63,466 bases of DNA from Candidatus Terasakiella magnetica (GTDB taxonomy: Bacteria > Pseudomonadota > Alphaproteobacteria > Rhodospirillales > Terasakiellaceae), in contig NZ_FLYE01000007.1 in assembly GCF_900093605.1 (NCBI RefSeq), forward strand, positions 1 to 63,466. The letters are read 5' to 3'. This document shows positions 36,103 to 45,199 of the stretch, piece by piece. Made by a program: the position numbers and the translations under genes. The notes below the pieces were generated by a model, which was given only the letters and a program-made list of their open reading frames with translations, searched no databases and was not told where the DNA came from. Each line of letters starts with the position of its first letter. The first letter of the stretch is position 1.

Positions 36103-39100
36103 TTAGTTTTCGTTTCTTTCAGAGATGACCATCATCACTTGTTCGTTGCCATAGTTAATCACGACCTCAAGGGGAAGGCCGCCATCGGGTACGGCTTTGG
36201 CTTCAAAGGATTTGGTTGCCGGGTTTACGCTGAGCCAGCTTGGTAAGCTTGCGCCATCAACAAGTGTCGCTCTCACTGATGTGGTTGTAATATTTTGACT
36301 AACCTGCTGGGGCAGCTCGAAACTGAAGCCCTGACCAGATGTTGTCATGTTTTTAGGTACAGAAACCAAAACAATATTACTATTGGATACGGCAAGGCTT
36401 TGACTCGTCTTAGCAGGCGCTGCCATGGAAACCTGAATGCCGCTCGTGCCCAACTGGCCTGTTCCAACAGAGCTGCTGCTTGTTGTATTTACCCCACCTA
36501 CCGGAAGACTATTAGATGTTGGTGCAGTTGTGCTCTGCTGTGCTGCTGTACTGCTTTGTCTTGGTGTTGTGGAGGCAGGTGTTGACGTATTGTTATTTGT
36601 TGTGGTCGTTGGTGGTGTGGGAGGCTCTGGTAGTTTTAGAACCAACTGACCATTAACATAAGTAAAACTATAGTTATCTGCGGTGAATCCACTTGGAATA
36701 ATCGTATAGGTTCCAGCTGCTGTGGCACCTTGACTTGTCCCACCATAGGCTAATGTGCCACCCAGAACCGAACTGGTTTCACTATTGACAAAACCTGCAT
36801 AGCTTACGCCATTACCGCCTAAATAAGCTGCCCCACCTGTTGTTTTTGACAGGTTGTTTGCTGTTACGCTCAGGCCAGCTTTATTTACCGTATAAGATGT
36901 TGCCGTACTATATGGGGCGAGATCAAAGTTTGAAGCAGACCCACCCGTAAAACTTAATCCTGAGAGATAAGAGACGTTATAGCTCCCAACAGAAGTTGTA
37001 TCTGAAATACTGTATTTGCCCGTCCCTGTTACCCCTGTTAGGCCAGTATAATCCCCTGCGCCCAAGGTAATGGCAGAACCAGCAGAATCAACAAGGTTGT
37101 AAGCAAAGCTCAAACCGCCATAGGTTCCTGCTGTGGTGGTTTCTTGAATGTAGACGCGTTTTCCCGGTGCCGGAAGTCCCTTAAGTGTCGGGCTTGATGA
37201 AATATCCCAAATCGTACCGCTAAACCCTGTGGGAAGTGCAGTGCCCCCTGAGGTGTTTAACGTGGCAGAGGTATAAACGTTCGTGCGCGTTGGGCTACCG
37301 TTACCTAGCCCTGACTGGGTGGTATAATAATTGGTAAAAGTCCCACCTGATGAAAAACCAGCGAGCCCGCCAAAGGAGGCAGAGGAAACCGCGTTCCCCC
37401 AAGAAAAGCTATCATCAATGGTGACGCCACTTGAATAAACCACACCGACCAAGCCGCCTGTACCATAATAGCCCGAACCTGTCGTATCATAGGTTCCAGA
37501 CAAGACAGAACCCGTTGCGTAACTTTCACTAATGGCTGTTTGAAGCGTTGCCCCGGTTGTTGCAGAATGTGCCGCACGTGTTGTGGTGCCGAGATCACCA
37601 ATTAAGCCCCCTAAAGCCAGCTTAAATGAGTCAGACTGCTGACTACTTACATTGGCTGTACTGTAGGTACGTTTGGCGACCAAGCGACCGCTATTTTGCT
37701 GACCGATCAGGCCACCTGCAAAAAATACGGCTTGGGAAGACCCCGGGTTTGCCGAGATTAAACCTTTGCTCCACACCCCATAAAGGTTGGTTTCCTCAGC
37801 AACAGACGAGCCCTGAACAAGGCCCGTAAGGCCACCAATGCGGAATTTGTCTGTCGTTTTGGCTGTATCACTGGCATTTGTCTGGATATCCATATTTGTA
37901 ATACCCAAGTTCTTAACCGTAGCGCCTTGCAAGCTTGCAAAGATACCGATATTGCCACCCGATGTCGCGCGCACCGTATAGCCATCCAGCGCATTGCCTA
38001 AGCCGTTAAAGCTGCCTTGAAAGTTCGAGTTGATTAAAGCTGTCGTGTAATTGGTACCAGAAAGGGATAAGTCCTGCCCCAAGGCCCCACGCACACTTGA
38101 GCCCGAGCCCATGGTCAAAAGATCACTGACAGAATTATAAACCGTATAGCTTTCATTACCGATTTTCAGGCTTGGGCTTGAACCCGATAACGTAACATTT
38201 GCCCCGTTGGCTAAATCCAAATAGAAGTCTTTTCCGGCTGTGGGGGCCGTTGTTCCATCAGTACCACCATAATACAGATTTAAGCCTGCATTATTGCCCG
38301 TTGCCGTTACATCTTGCGTAATGAAAATATCATTTACCGCCGATAGGGTCAGGCTTGTATCGGCTGACCATGACACCGCGTCATTGATATAGACATGCCC
38401 GCCTGTACCGCTGCCCCCTGTTGTACTGGAAATACTGACATTACCACCAGCAAGGTTGGTTTGCAGGGTTGCAGCCGTCATATCGCCCGAACTACTAACA
38501 ACAAAATCAACCGGATCAATCAACCATGTGCCATTTTCCCCGTTTGGGGCAAGTGTATTGACCTCAGTTGCGTTTTCAATATCCACATGACTTGCTGAGG
38601 TTTCAATAAAGCCACCATCACCACCTTGGTTTCCCGCAATTGCTTTTAGGCTTCCGCTTATGGTTGTTGTGCTGTCCAGATTGCTCAAGTCTGCAATAAT
38701 AAGCGCTTCACCAGCAGAGCCGCTGCTGTCAGCTTTGGCTGAAACATCAATGGAGCCTGAATGAGTGATTGTATCACTTGCTAACAGACGGATCACACCG
38801 CCATCATTATGAAGGCCCGTGGCTTCAATAGCCCCTTCGTTATTTACCACGCCACCGCGCAATGTATTGGCGGCTTGGGCTGATAAAATCACCAGACCAC
38901 CGGGGGCAAGAACGGCTTTTTTATTTTCCACCAACGCATCGACTTGTGACTTTGTGGCTGTCACATCTGCCAGCCCACCGCCATCAGAAAACTTAAGGGT
39001 GATGGCTTCTCCTGAGGTCAAAGCCACGGTGCCTGCCTTAGCCAGAATAATTCCTTCATTTCGCACTTCAGGGGCTAATAACGCTACATAACCGCCCAAG

Positions 39101-39609
39101 GATGTTTCGATCTGACCTTCATTAACAACACTGCCTGTTGAGCCGTTGCGCAAAAAGGTTGAGTTACCAGCCATAAAATCTTCAACGCTGATATTATGCG
39201 TTGTCGCACCCAAAGAGCCAACCTTTACACTGGCCCCGGGGGCGAAATAGACTCCTTTGGAGTTGGTGATAAAAACCTTACCGTTGGCATTGAGCTGTCC
39301 AAAAATTTTACTTGGGCTCGCCCCTGTGACACGGTTAAGGGCCACGCTGTTTGTACTTGGCTGATTAAAATCAACAGTGGCTTGAGAGCCAATATTAAAA
39401 CTCTGCCAGTCAATAACAGCGCGACTGCTTGACTGATTAATGGTCATTACATTGTTTGACTGTGAGATCGAGGCCTGACCGCCCACAACATTTCCCCCGG
39501 TGGGAAGCTCCGTTGGGGCCGGGTCTTGTGCAAATGAAAGTGAGGCACACAGTGTTGAGAGAACACTTGCTGTACTGCTCAAAAGTAATCGATTGAATTT
39601 ATTTAACAT
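36103..39609 (-). CDS. Two-partner secretion exoprotein (TpsA, haemagglutinin-like)
   Basis: A 1168-residue secreted protein. A signal peptide ends at SFAQ; the TPS secretion domain follows (about 30-300), with NQSSSRAVIDWQSFNIG, NRVTGASPSKIFGQLNANG and VFITNSKGVYFAPGA, the haemagglutination activity signature. The middle has beta-helical and GLUG-like segments (GGLTGLVQGSS, GGLVGVVYSSG). Two MBG/YDG-like repeats lie at about 830-985. A Thr/Ser/Asn-rich linker precedes a last domain with SLPSWLSVNPATKSFEAKAV, similar to Ig-like domains. It is exported by the adjacent TpsB and is probably an adhesin. No toxin domain is visible. Confidence 0.85.
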   Translation of the reverse strand: MLNKFNRLLLSSTASVLSTLCASLSFAQDPAPTELPTGGNVVGGQASISQSNNVMTINQSSSRAVIDWQSFNIGSQATVDFNQPSTNSVALNRVTGASPSKIFGQLNANGKVFITNSKGVYFAPGASVKVGSLGATTHNISVEDFMAGNSTFLRNGSTGSVVNEGQIETSLGGYVALLAPEVRNEGIILAKAGTVALTSGEAITLKFSDGGGLADVTATKSQVDALVENKKAVLAPGGLVILSAQAANTLRGGVVNNEGAIEATGLHNDGGVIRLLASDTITHSGSIDVSAKADSSGSAGEALIIADLSNLDSTTTISGSLKAIAGNQGGDGGFIETSASHVDIENATEVNTLAPNGENGTWLIDPVDFVVSSSGDMTAATLQTNLAGGNVSISSTTGGSGTGGHVYINDAVSWSADTSLTLSAVNDIFITQDVTATGNNAGLNLYYGGTDGTTAPTAGKDFYLDLANGANVTLSGSSPSLKIGNESYTVYNSVSDLLTMGSGSSVRGALGQDLSLSGTNYTTALINSNFQGSFNGLGNALDGYTVRATSGGNIGIFASLQGATVKNLGITNMDIQTNASDTAKTTDKFRIGGLTGLVQGSSVAEETNLYGVWSKGLISANPGSSQAVFFAGGLIGQQNSGRLVAKRTYSTANVSSQQSDSFKLALGGLIGDLGTTTRAAHSATTGATLQTAISESYATGSVLSGTYDTTGSGYYGTGGLVGVVYSSGVTIDDSFSWGNAVSSASFGGLAGFSSGGTFTNYYTTQSGLGNGSPTRTNVYTSATLNTSGGTALPTGFSGTIWDISSSPTLKGLPAPGKRVYIQETTTAGTYGGLSFAYNLVDSAGSAITLGAGDYTGLTGVTGTGKYSISDTTSVGSYNVSYLSGLSFTGGSASNFDLAPYSTATSYTVNKAGLSVTANNLSKTTGGAAYLGGNGVSYAGFVNSETSSVLGGTLAYGGTSQGATAAGTYTIIPSGFTADNYSFTYVNGQLVLKLPEPPTPPTTTTNNNTSTPASTTPRQSSTAAQQSTTAPTSNSLPVGGVNTTSSSSVGTGQLGTSGIQVSMAAPAKTSQSLAVSNSNIVLVSVPKNMTTSGQGFSFELPQQVSQNITTTSVRATLVDGASLPSWLSVNPATKSFEAKAVPDGGLPLEVVINYGNEQVMMVISERNEN

Positions 39610-39627
39610 CTTTGCATTTCCCCCTTT

Positions 39628-41352
39628 TTAAAACGACACATTTGCAACAAGCCAAAGGCGATGCTCTATGCGGGTGCCGTCTTGATCTTGGCCCCCTGTG
39701 GTGCGGTTTGGATTATTGCCCAAGCGGGTTGAATAAGTCGCATCCACCCCAAAGCCTTTGGGCCCATCCCAAGAAAGCGAAGAGCCAATGGCATGAAGGT
39801 CATACATATTGACGTCAGCAGGTGAGGCAATATCGTTATTCTTATTCACCCTAACGCGGCCCCAATCATAAAAGGCCGAGACAGAGACAGTTTCATGAAC
39901 ACGGTATCGAAGTTCAGCCGATAAAAGTAACGCATCACTGCCACCGCCTTCATCCCCGGGATAGGCGCGCACACCGTATAGGCCGCCCAAGTAAAACTCT
40001 TCTGAGGAATCAAGATTATCCTTGGCCCATTGGGCTGAGGCTTTTACATAGGCTGAAACATCTTCTGAAATAGCCTGTTGGCGCGATAGGTTTGCCGTAA
40101 TTTTACTGTAGCCCCCTTTGAGGTCGCTATCTTCACTTGTGTCAATGTCCCCCAAAGCGATGCGACCATATGTGATATCCGCACTGATTGCATTTGCGCC
40201 CCCACCGAAATGATCATCAAAGGAAGTCGCGTTTAGGCCCAGCACAAGTTTGGAGTTATTATATTTACTGCTGATTTCACCACTGCTTTTATTGAGGTAA
40301 TTATTATGTCTGACCTCACCCGTAATATTCAGGTTTTCTTGCTGTGATCGAATGAGCGGATAATTAAACCCAAGCCCAAAAGAGGTGGAATCACCTTTAG
40401 CACCAAGGTCTTCAAAATCAGGAGATGTCAATTTATAGGACATCACCGAGGCATCTGCCTTTAAAGCTAAACCGTCATATCCAACCGGCATATTTAAAGC
40501 CAAACGACCATATTTACTGCCTTTATTCGCGATGGCGGAAAGTGTGAATTTTTCCCCTCGTTTTAACAGGCTGTTCATATTTAAATTAGCGGTTAAACGC
40601 TCCCGTCCGGTTGAGCGCACCCCGGTATTATCAATGCCTGCATCCCCGCTCAATAAGGGTTCATCGGTAAATTTCAATAAAATATCGGTCTCGCCCGTGT
40701 TTTGACCTTGAACCATACGCCCAGAAACACTAACCCCTGCCAAGTCATCCAAAAGGAAAAGGCCGCGATCCACATGACTTGAGGAAAGTGGTGCCCCTTT
40801 CTTTTGGGCTTGCTCTATATATTTTTGACCTTTTTCACGGTTTAGACGTTGGGATTCATCACCTTCAAGCTTTACATCACCCAATATGGCTTCGACAATT
40901 TGCAAAACAACGCTGCCGTCTTGAATTTCCTGTTCAGGTAAATAGACACGAACCAACCAGCCTTTTTCGCGATAGAGCTTGCCAACTGCCGCCGCTGCTG
41001 CTTGCAAACCGTTAAAATCAATGGCACGGTTTTCATATTCTTTTACAGCGCTGGCGAGCAATTCATCTTTCAGCAGAGCATTGCCCTGAAACTTGAATTC
41101 ATCGATTTTAAAAACAACACCTTTTAGGGGCTTCATTTCCTCAGGCAGGCGCATTGGTGCGCGTGTTTTGGGTTTGGTCTTTTTCAGCTCGTTTTCAATC
41201 TTATTGCGCAATGTGCCTGCATCAGGGGGCGTTTGTGCAAAACCATCAGCGATTTTTGCACCGGAAAAATCTACAACAGTCAGCGCAAAGCCCAAAAACA
41301 CCAAATCCTGAATGGTCCAGTCTTTTAGTCTGAATAATCTTGTTTTTTTCAT
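39628..41352 (-). CDS. TpsB outer-membrane transporter (ShlB/FhaC/HecB family)
   Basis: A 574-residue precursor from the ATG at 41352 (AAGGG five bases before). The open frame to 41388 is less likely. An N-terminal hydrophobic segment is followed by POTRA domains (about 70-220), with FKFQGNALLKDELLASAV and LYREKGWLVRVYLPEQEIQD. The rest is a 16-strand beta-barrel with GLYGVRAYPGDEGGG as the L6 motif (usual VRGY/F) and a C-terminal aromatic (VSF). It secretes the exoprotein encoded 18 bases downstream. A clear two-gene operon. Confidence 0.9.
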   Translation of the reverse strand: MKKTRLFRLKDWTIQDLVFLGFALTVVDFSGAKIADGFAQTPPDAGTLRNKIENELKKTKPKTRAPMRLPEEMKPLKGVVFKIDEFKFQGNALLKDELLASAVKEYENRAIDFNGLQAAAAAVGKLYREKGWLVRVYLPEQEIQDGSVVLQIVEAILGDVKLEGDESQRLNREKGQKYIEQAQKKGAPLSSSHVDRGLFLLDDLAGVSVSGRMVQGQNTGETDILLKFTDEPLLSGDAGIDNTGVRSTGRERLTANLNMNSLLKRGEKFTLSAIANKGSKYGRLALNMPVGYDGLALKADASVMSYKLTSPDFEDLGAKGDSTSFGLGFNYPLIRSQQENLNITGEVRHNNYLNKSSGEISSKYNNSKLVLGLNATSFDDHFGGGANAISADITYGRIALGDIDTSEDSDLKGGYSKITANLSRQQAISEDVSAYVKASAQWAKDNLDSSEEFYLGGLYGVRAYPGDEGGGSDALLLSAELRYRVHETVSVSAFYDWGRVRVNKNNDIASPADVNMYDLHAIGSSLSWDGPKGFGVDATYSTRLGNNPNRTTGGQDQDGTRIEHRLWLVANVSF

Positions 41353-41559
41353 CTTAACCCTTGCAACCCCGCAATAAAATGAAGGCACAACTTTTGCGGC
41401 CTAAGCCCTAAGCCTTGAATGAGACATCATTAGCTTTTGTTTATACAGTTTGACCGGGTTGTTTTTGAGTCGAGTTTTGTACCATTTTGTATCGTTGATT
41501 AAGCGAACTAATCATGTAATTCTAGATACTTAGAAACAACATCTCTTGGTTAGTTTAGA

Positions 41560-42924
41560 ATGGATATGAAAACTCTGGCTGCCGTACTGGCTGCCGTCAC
41601 GCTTGTTGAAGCCGTGGTACTCTATTTATTGTACCGCCTTTTTCCGCAAATTCCTTCAACCAGAAACTGGGCGATTGGCGGTGCGTGCATGGCAGCAGGT
41701 AGCGTGCTTTTTGTTTTGCGTGGCATCGTCCCGCTTTTCATGTCTATTGTGATTGCAAACGGGCTCTATCTTCTTTGCTATATGTTTATGCTGCATGGCT
41801 GTCGCCAATGGTTGAAACGAGATATCCCATGGCGCATGAGCCTTTCCTTTCTTTTCATCATCTGGACACCGTTTTTCTTTCTGGCTTATTCACATGACTA
41901 TCTTGCAGAACGTATCTTTTTAGCCTCCTTAGGGATGGCGGTCTTTTCCTATTGGGCAGGCCATGAATTATGGATCAGGAACAAAAATAGTAATTATTCT
42001 GAAAAGCTGGCGGGCTTTTTCTTTTTGTTCTTCGGCGTTATCTTCTTCCTCAGAACGATCCATGTCGTGTTTGTAGAGGCTGAAGTCCCTGAATTTATGC
42101 AATCCACAAACATTCGTGACACATTGGCCTATTTAACCGGGATTGTCGGTCATGTGGGCTATACGGCTGGCTTTGTCCTGATGATCTCAACACGTCTTCA
42201 AAATGAAGTGAAAGCACAATTAGTTACCTTATTTGAAGCCAATTCAAAAACAGACAAGGCCATTCAGGAACAACGAAACCTCTTAACCATGATTTCCCAT
42301 GAATTTTCCAACCCTCTTGCGACCATCAAAAGCACGGGAGATTTAATCATGCTCCAAGCCCAAGATGCACCAGAGCTTAAAGACCAAGTGGGGCGTGTTT
42401 TACGCTCAACAAACAGGTTGGTGCGCCTTGTTGATAACGTGTTGAAAAAAGATTGGATGAACAAAGAGCTGGAAAACCCTGCAGAACAAGAAATTGATGC
42501 GACTAAACTATTGACCCAAACCTGTCAGGAATTTGAAGTTACTCTCGTCAATGATCATTATGATTCTATTTTTGTCCTTGCAAATAAAGAGATGCTCTCA
42601 CTTGTTTTTTCAAACCTGATCTCCAACGCCAAAAAATATGCAAAAGACCCGCAAACTGTGACGGTAGAATGCTCAGTAGCCCCAACAGGTCAGCTGATCG
42701 TTTGTGTTGAAGATGATGGCCCGGGTGTGGCAAGGGAGGAGGAAGAGCGTATTTTTGAGAAATACTATCGCGGTTCAACAGTCAGTGAGAAAAATGGCGA
42801 AGGCGTAGGTCTGTTTTTTGTAAAAGAAATTGTTGAGCGCTACCATGGTAAGACCGAGCTCATCCAAGAAGGGATGACAACCTTTAAAGTCACTCTACCT
42901 TGCATTCCAGAAGGTGCCCCATGA
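41560..42924 (+). CDS. Membrane sensor histidine kinase
   Basis: A 454-residue kinase. About seven hydrophobic helices occupy residues 1-220 with almost no periplasmic domain, so the stimulus is probably sensed in the membrane. A short linker leads to the HisKA domain with His247 in ISHEFSNPLATIKS. The ATPase has NLISNAKKYAKDP (N box), VEDDGPGV (G1) and GEGVGLFFVKEIVERYHG (G2). The stop overlaps the ATG of the response regulator by 4 bases (ATGA). The stimulus and targets are unknown. Confidence 0.9.
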   Translation: MDMKTLAAVLAAVTLVEAVVLYLLYRLFPQIPSTRNWAIGGACMAAGSVLFVLRGIVPLFMSIVIANGLYLLCYMFMLHGCRQWLKRDIPWRMSLSFLFIIWTPFFFLAYSHDYLAERIFLASLGMAVFSYWAGHELWIRNKNSNYSEKLAGFFFLFFGVIFFLRTIHVVFVEAEVPEFMQSTNIRDTLAYLTGIVGHVGYTAGFVLMISTRLQNEVKAQLVTLFEANSKTDKAIQEQRNLLTMISHEFSNPLATIKSTGDLIMLQAQDAPELKDQVGRVLRSTNRLVRLVDNVLKKDWMNKELENPAEQEIDATKLLTQTCQEFEVTLVNDHYDSIFVLANKEMLSLVFSNLISNAKKYAKDPQTVTVECSVAPTGQLIVCVEDDGPGVAREEEERIFEKYYRGSTVSEKNGEGVGLFFVKEIVERYHGKTELIQEGMTTFKVTLPCIPEGAP

Positions 42925-43616
42925 AGAAAATAGATCTCATACTGGTTGATGATGACGATGATTTTCGTTCTTCCATTTCAGACTTGCTGGAACTGGATAA
43001 TTTCAACGTCAGACGATGTGCTTCTCTTGCCCAAATGTGGAATGAGCTGGAAACAAAGCAGCCCGACTTGCTTGTACTTGATGTTTTACTGCCTGATGGT
43101 AATGGGTTTGAGGCCCTTGCAAAAATTAAAAAATCTTACCCCTTTCCCGTGGTGATGTTGACCATATTGGGAGAAACACAAGAACGTATTGAAGGACTAT
43201 CTGAGGGGGCTGATTATTATTTATCCAAGCCAGTAGATTATCGCGAGCTTTCCCTCGTTCTTAAAAACCTACTTCGCCGTTATGAAGACCTACCACAAGA
43301 TAAAGAGCCGCAATGGCAATATAATCCAGCACAATGGCATTTATTTACCCCAAAGGGAGATGTCATTGAGCTTACAGCGGCTGAAAACAAAGTGATTAAC
43401 CATTTGGTCCGCAATAAAGAGCAAACGGTTAGTCGCGATGACCTTTACCTTGAATTAGGTAGAACCAATACAGAAACCCATTTGCGCAGTCTAGACCTTC
43501 TTATTTCACGCATCAGAAAGAAAATACTTGTCTCAAGCAAAGACATTCCCTTTAAAGCGGTCCGCGGTGTTGGCTATATGTTTACAGCTCAAGTCACAGT
43601 TCATGAAGAGAGCTAA
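42921..43616 (+). CDS. OmpR/PhoB-type response regulator
   Basis: A 231-residue regulator. The receiver domain has the acidic pair in LVDDDDDF, the phosphoacceptor aspartate in LLVLDVLLPDGNGF (about 53), VMLTIL and LSKPVDY. The C-terminal winged helix (about 135-230) includes LTAAENKVINHLVRNKEQTV and SLDLLISRIRKKI. The frame is open from 42900, but the ATG at 42921 overlaps the kinase stop and starts the receiver fold exactly. It is the partner of the upstream kinase. Confidence 0.9.
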   Translation: MKKIDLILVDDDDDFRSSISDLLELDNFNVRRCASLAQMWNELETKQPDLLVLDVLLPDGNGFEALAKIKKSYPFPVVMLTILGETQERIEGLSEGADYYLSKPVDYRELSLVLKNLLRRYEDLPQDKEPQWQYNPAQWHLFTPKGDVIELTAAENKVINHLVRNKEQTVSRDDLYLELGRTNTETHLRSLDLLISRIRKKILVSSKDIPFKAVRGVGYMFTAQVTVHEES

Positions 43617-43684
43617 CGCCATATAATTATCTCATTACCATACCCGTAAGGTAGCTGTTTCAAAAAACTCCTGTTAAATGCAAA

Positions 43685-44920
43685 CTAAGCTGTTCGTTTT
43701 TTAGGCTTGCCGCGATAACCTTTTGACTTTGTTCGACGGTTTGGGGATTGCCGAGAGCCTCGTTTGGTTGGTTTGGGCTCATGCTGTGCGGGTTGACCAC
43801 CTAAAACGTCAAGCTGATGCTGCATTAATTTTTCAATATCGCGCAGGTAAGCTTGCTCACTGGGCTCACACAAAGAGATTGCAACACCCGATGCCCCAGC
43901 GCGTGCGGTGCGCCCGATGCGATGGACATAATCTTCAGCAATATTTGGAAGCTCGAAGTTAATGACATGGCTGACACTATCGATATCAATGCCTCGTGCT
44001 GCAATGTCAGTGGCAACCAAAACACGCACTTCACCGCTACTGAAGTTTTTAAGTGCTTTTTGTCGCGCACCTTGCGATTTGTTACCATGAATAGCTGCTG
44101 CGCTAATGCCAACCTTATCAAGTTGTTGCGCCACCCGGTTGGCGCGATGTTTGGTCCGTGTAAAGACGATCGCTTTATTGATGGCCTTGTCGCCTAATAT
44201 ATTGGTGAGCAGGTCTTTTTTCTCAGAAGAGGGCGCATAATAAACGCTTTGGGCAATGCGATCCACCGGTGTTGATTGTGGTGTCACCTCAATGCGTACA
44301 GGGTCACGCAATATAGTGCTGGCAAGTCCAGAAACCGTTTTTGGCATGGTTGCAGAAAAGAATAGGGTCTGGCGTTCCTTGGGAAGTGTCGCAATGATTT
44401 TTTTGACATCATGGATGAAGCCCATATCCAACATACGGTCTGCTTCATCCAATACAAAATGCCAAATGTGCTTAAGTGAAATATGGCCTTGCTTCATCAG
44501 GTCTAAAAGACGCCCAGGTGTTGCAACGACGATATCAACACCACGCTGGAGTGCTTTAACCTGATTTTTTTGGCTGACACCACCAAAAATAACGGTATGT
44601 CGCACAGGGAGATGTCGCCCAAGACTTTCGATAGATTCACCGATCTGAATAGCCAGCTCACGGGTGGGGGCAAGGATGATGCTTAAAGGGTACTTAGGTG
44701 CTGGGGGCTCCCAATCATCAGCAAGCTCATGCAAGATGGGAAGGCTGAATGCAGCCGTCTTTCCTGTGCCAGTTTGGGCAATACCCAGCAAATCACGTTT
44801 TTCAATAAGAGCCGGAATTGATTTTTCTTGAATGGGCGTTGGCGTTTCATAATGTTGGTCTTGCAGGGCACGCAACAATGGCTCAGACAGGCCGAGCGCC
44901 TCAAAATTATTCGATTTCAT
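43685..44920 (-). CDS. rhlE: DEAD-box RNA helicase (RhlE-like)
   Basis: A 411-residue ATP-dependent RNA helicase. The Q motif is PTPIQEKSIP, motif I AQTGTGKTAAF, Ia PTRELAIQI, II DEAD (about 155), III SAT, V ATDIAARGIDID and VI HRIGRTARAG. A short basic tail (KRGSRQSPNRRTKSKGYRGK) follows and probably binds RNA. The RhlE subgroup is favoured by length and tail. The leader upstream is long and has two inverted repeats, which could allow cold or auto-regulation. Confidence 0.85.
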   Translation of the reverse strand: MKSNNFEALGLSEPLLRALQDQHYETPTPIQEKSIPALIEKRDLLGIAQTGTGKTAAFSLPILHELADDWEPPAPKYPLSIILAPTRELAIQIGESIESLGRHLPVRHTVIFGGVSQKNQVKALQRGVDIVVATPGRLLDLMKQGHISLKHIWHFVLDEADRMLDMGFIHDVKKIIATLPKERQTLFFSATMPKTVSGLASTILRDPVRIEVTPQSTPVDRIAQSVYYAPSSEKKDLLTNILGDKAINKAIVFTRTKHRANRVAQQLDKVGISAAAIHGNKSQGARQKALKNFSSGEVRVLVATDIAARGIDIDSVSHVINFELPNIAEDYVHRIGRTARAGASGVAISLCEPSEQAYLRDIEKLMQHQLDVLGGQPAQHEPKPTKRGSRQSPNRRTKSKGYRGKPKKRTA

Positions 44921-44969
44921 AAATTTTCTTTCAGCCGAGCAGTATCTCCCTCTTTAGTACAGGGGATGA

Positions 44970-44997
44970 GCTCCGGTATTTTGTAACATCCCGGAGC
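44970..44997. repeat. Inverted repeat in the helicase leader region
   Basis: GCTCCGG / CCGGAGC, 7-bp arms with a 14-base loop, about 50 bases upstream of the helicase start codon on the minus strand. It may be a leader hairpin or an operator. Confidence 0.4.
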
Positions 44998-45087
44998 GCT
45001 GACGGGGCATCAATGACTTATTTTCAATTTCGAGATATTGTCACACTGAACTTTCAGTGGAATTGCGCGATCACGAATGAATAATGA

Positions 45088-45126
45088 AAGGTTGACTTGC
45101 ACCTAAATCTTTAACTTGTCAACCTT
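45088..45126. repeat. 9-bp inverted repeat between MCP and helicase genes
   Basis: AAGGTTGAC / GTCAACCTT, perfect arms around a 21-base spacer. There is no T-tract at a useful distance, so an operator is as likely as a terminator. Confidence 0.4.
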
Positions 45127-45199
45127 CCTGTTTGTTTTTGTCTTGTTTTCCAAGCTAAACCAACGATGAATTCCTCTTTCCCTTTTATGTACTCGGTCT

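Noticed and set aside
36103-39609. Contact-dependent inhibition toxin (CdiA)
   Set aside because: There is no VENN-type motif, no C-terminal nuclease-like domain and no small immunity gene after it.
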